Source of the DNA: Oreocharis arfaki
Lineage: Eukaryota; Chordata; Aves; Passeriformes; Paramythiidae
Assembly (NCBI GenBank): GCA_013398015.1
Contig: VZRR01002165.1
Location: 372,001 to 436,000 of the forward strand
Direction: 5' to 3'
Length of the DNA: 64,000 nucleotides
The stretch's first letter is position 1. The number at the start of each line of letters is the position of its first letter. Made by a program: the position numbers and the translations under genes. This document shows, piece after piece, positions 63,301 to 64,000 of this stretch. The notes beneath the pieces are model-generated. The model made no database searches. It was not told the DNA's origin and saw only the letters and a list, made by a program, of their open reading frames with translations.

Positions 63301-64000
63301 AAGAGAAAAAAAAAAACAAAAACATAACAAACAACTAAACAAACCAAGACAGAAAAACATAATTCTGAGAAATTTTATCTGCACTTCTTAGAAAATAGGG
63401 GTATATCTGTATGGATGGTCCTCTTTACTTATCATCCAGAGGCCAAGAACCCAAAGCACCTCTGCAAGCACAGGTAGTAAATGTGCTGTCTGGAGCAGCA
63501 CAGCTGGCCCTGGAGCCCTGGATCCTCTCCAACACGCAGTAGAGAATGTCCAGATTGACACATTTACATCCCATTTGCTGCCCTCGCTCCAAGTTTTACT
63601 TAAAAGTTCAAAGGTCAGGGAGGCAGCAGTGGCTGGTAACAGCAGAATACCTTTGTAGGTGACCAAAGTAAAAGATGAAAACTGGCAAGGCATCTGACAT
63701 TGCATGTTGTGTCCTGCATGGTTCTGACAATTACCAGAAAATTTAATTTAGAATGCCCAATATTGTCAAGAAAGACATCAAAATGCTTCTACAGTTTCTA
63801 TCAGGAAATAACTATGTTAAAGCCAAGAAACAAAATGAACTTTTAGATCAGGCAAGAATATGCCACGAGTGAAGCAAGAATATTATGTTCTAAATCAGCT
63901 TATATCTTTATAGAAGGGACTTTATGAAGAAAAAAAGATGATGCTGTTACTAGTGATTAAGTCTCACCTCTCCTGTCTGAGTAATACATTTCAGGTTGAA
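60331..64000. other. AT-rich sequence, nothing recognised
   Basis: No gene is seen. Contains a 14-base A run at 62522-62535, an A7-C3 junction at 62634-62643 and an A-rich tract with AAAC/AACA units at about 63305-63355. A slightly GC-richer stretch at 63430-63600 carries a 105-codon minus frame without recognisable domains. Confidence 0.5.

Noticed and set aside
1..64000. tRNA, rRNA, known microRNA, CRISPR, integrase or endogenous retrovirus
   Set aside because: By eye I found no cloverleaf with a T-arm consensus, no regularly spaced repeats, and no retroviral or LTR-type sequence that I recognise. A covariance-model and repeat-library scan would be decisive.

Overview
The window looks like ordinary non-coding DNA from a bird genome: AT-rich, intergenic or intronic. 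The main evidence is five decayed fragments of CR1, the dominant LINE of birds and other sauropsids, recognisable by translated reverse-transcriptase C-terminal motifs (FADDTKL, SSPAEK-LG-LVDERLD, LYSALVRPHL) and the characteristic CR1 3' untranslated end. I see no operons, bacterial-type genes, CRISPR array, rRNA or tRNA. No open reading frame matches a protein family I recognise, apart from the CR1 remnants. The longest ATG frames (149 and 135 codons) are what chance gives in 64 kb.

Layout. Bases 1-19,000 are single-copy AT-rich sequence with a few homopolymers, a purine-rich tract (about 4,560-5,110), a possible conserved element (12,480-12,860) and a small GC-rich, CpG-containing block ending in an ATG and a donor-like GTGAGA beside a 14-base assembly gap (15,535-15,750). 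CR1 copies lie at about 19,050-19,665 (+), 31,225-31,940 (+), 34,733-34,885 (-), 50,985-51,412 (-) and 55,405-55,940 (-). A second small GC/CpG peak lies at 39,775-39,960. Several AT-rich, low-repeat blocks with homeodomain-like TAATTA cores have the texture of vertebrate conserved non-coding elements (27,640-27,830; 47,740-48,000; 53,130-53,370; 54,640-54,850), but this needs an alignment.

Three places deserve a check for real exons: 22,063-22,232 (open frame between good acceptor-like and donor-like signals), 48,183-48,518 (protein-like open frame with acceptor-like and GTAAGA signals) and the 15,535-15,700 GC block. I recognise none of their products and hold all three at low confidence.

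No convincing undescribed biological system was found. The most unusual window-wide texture is a recurrent A7-C4 / G4-T7 junction motif on both strands.
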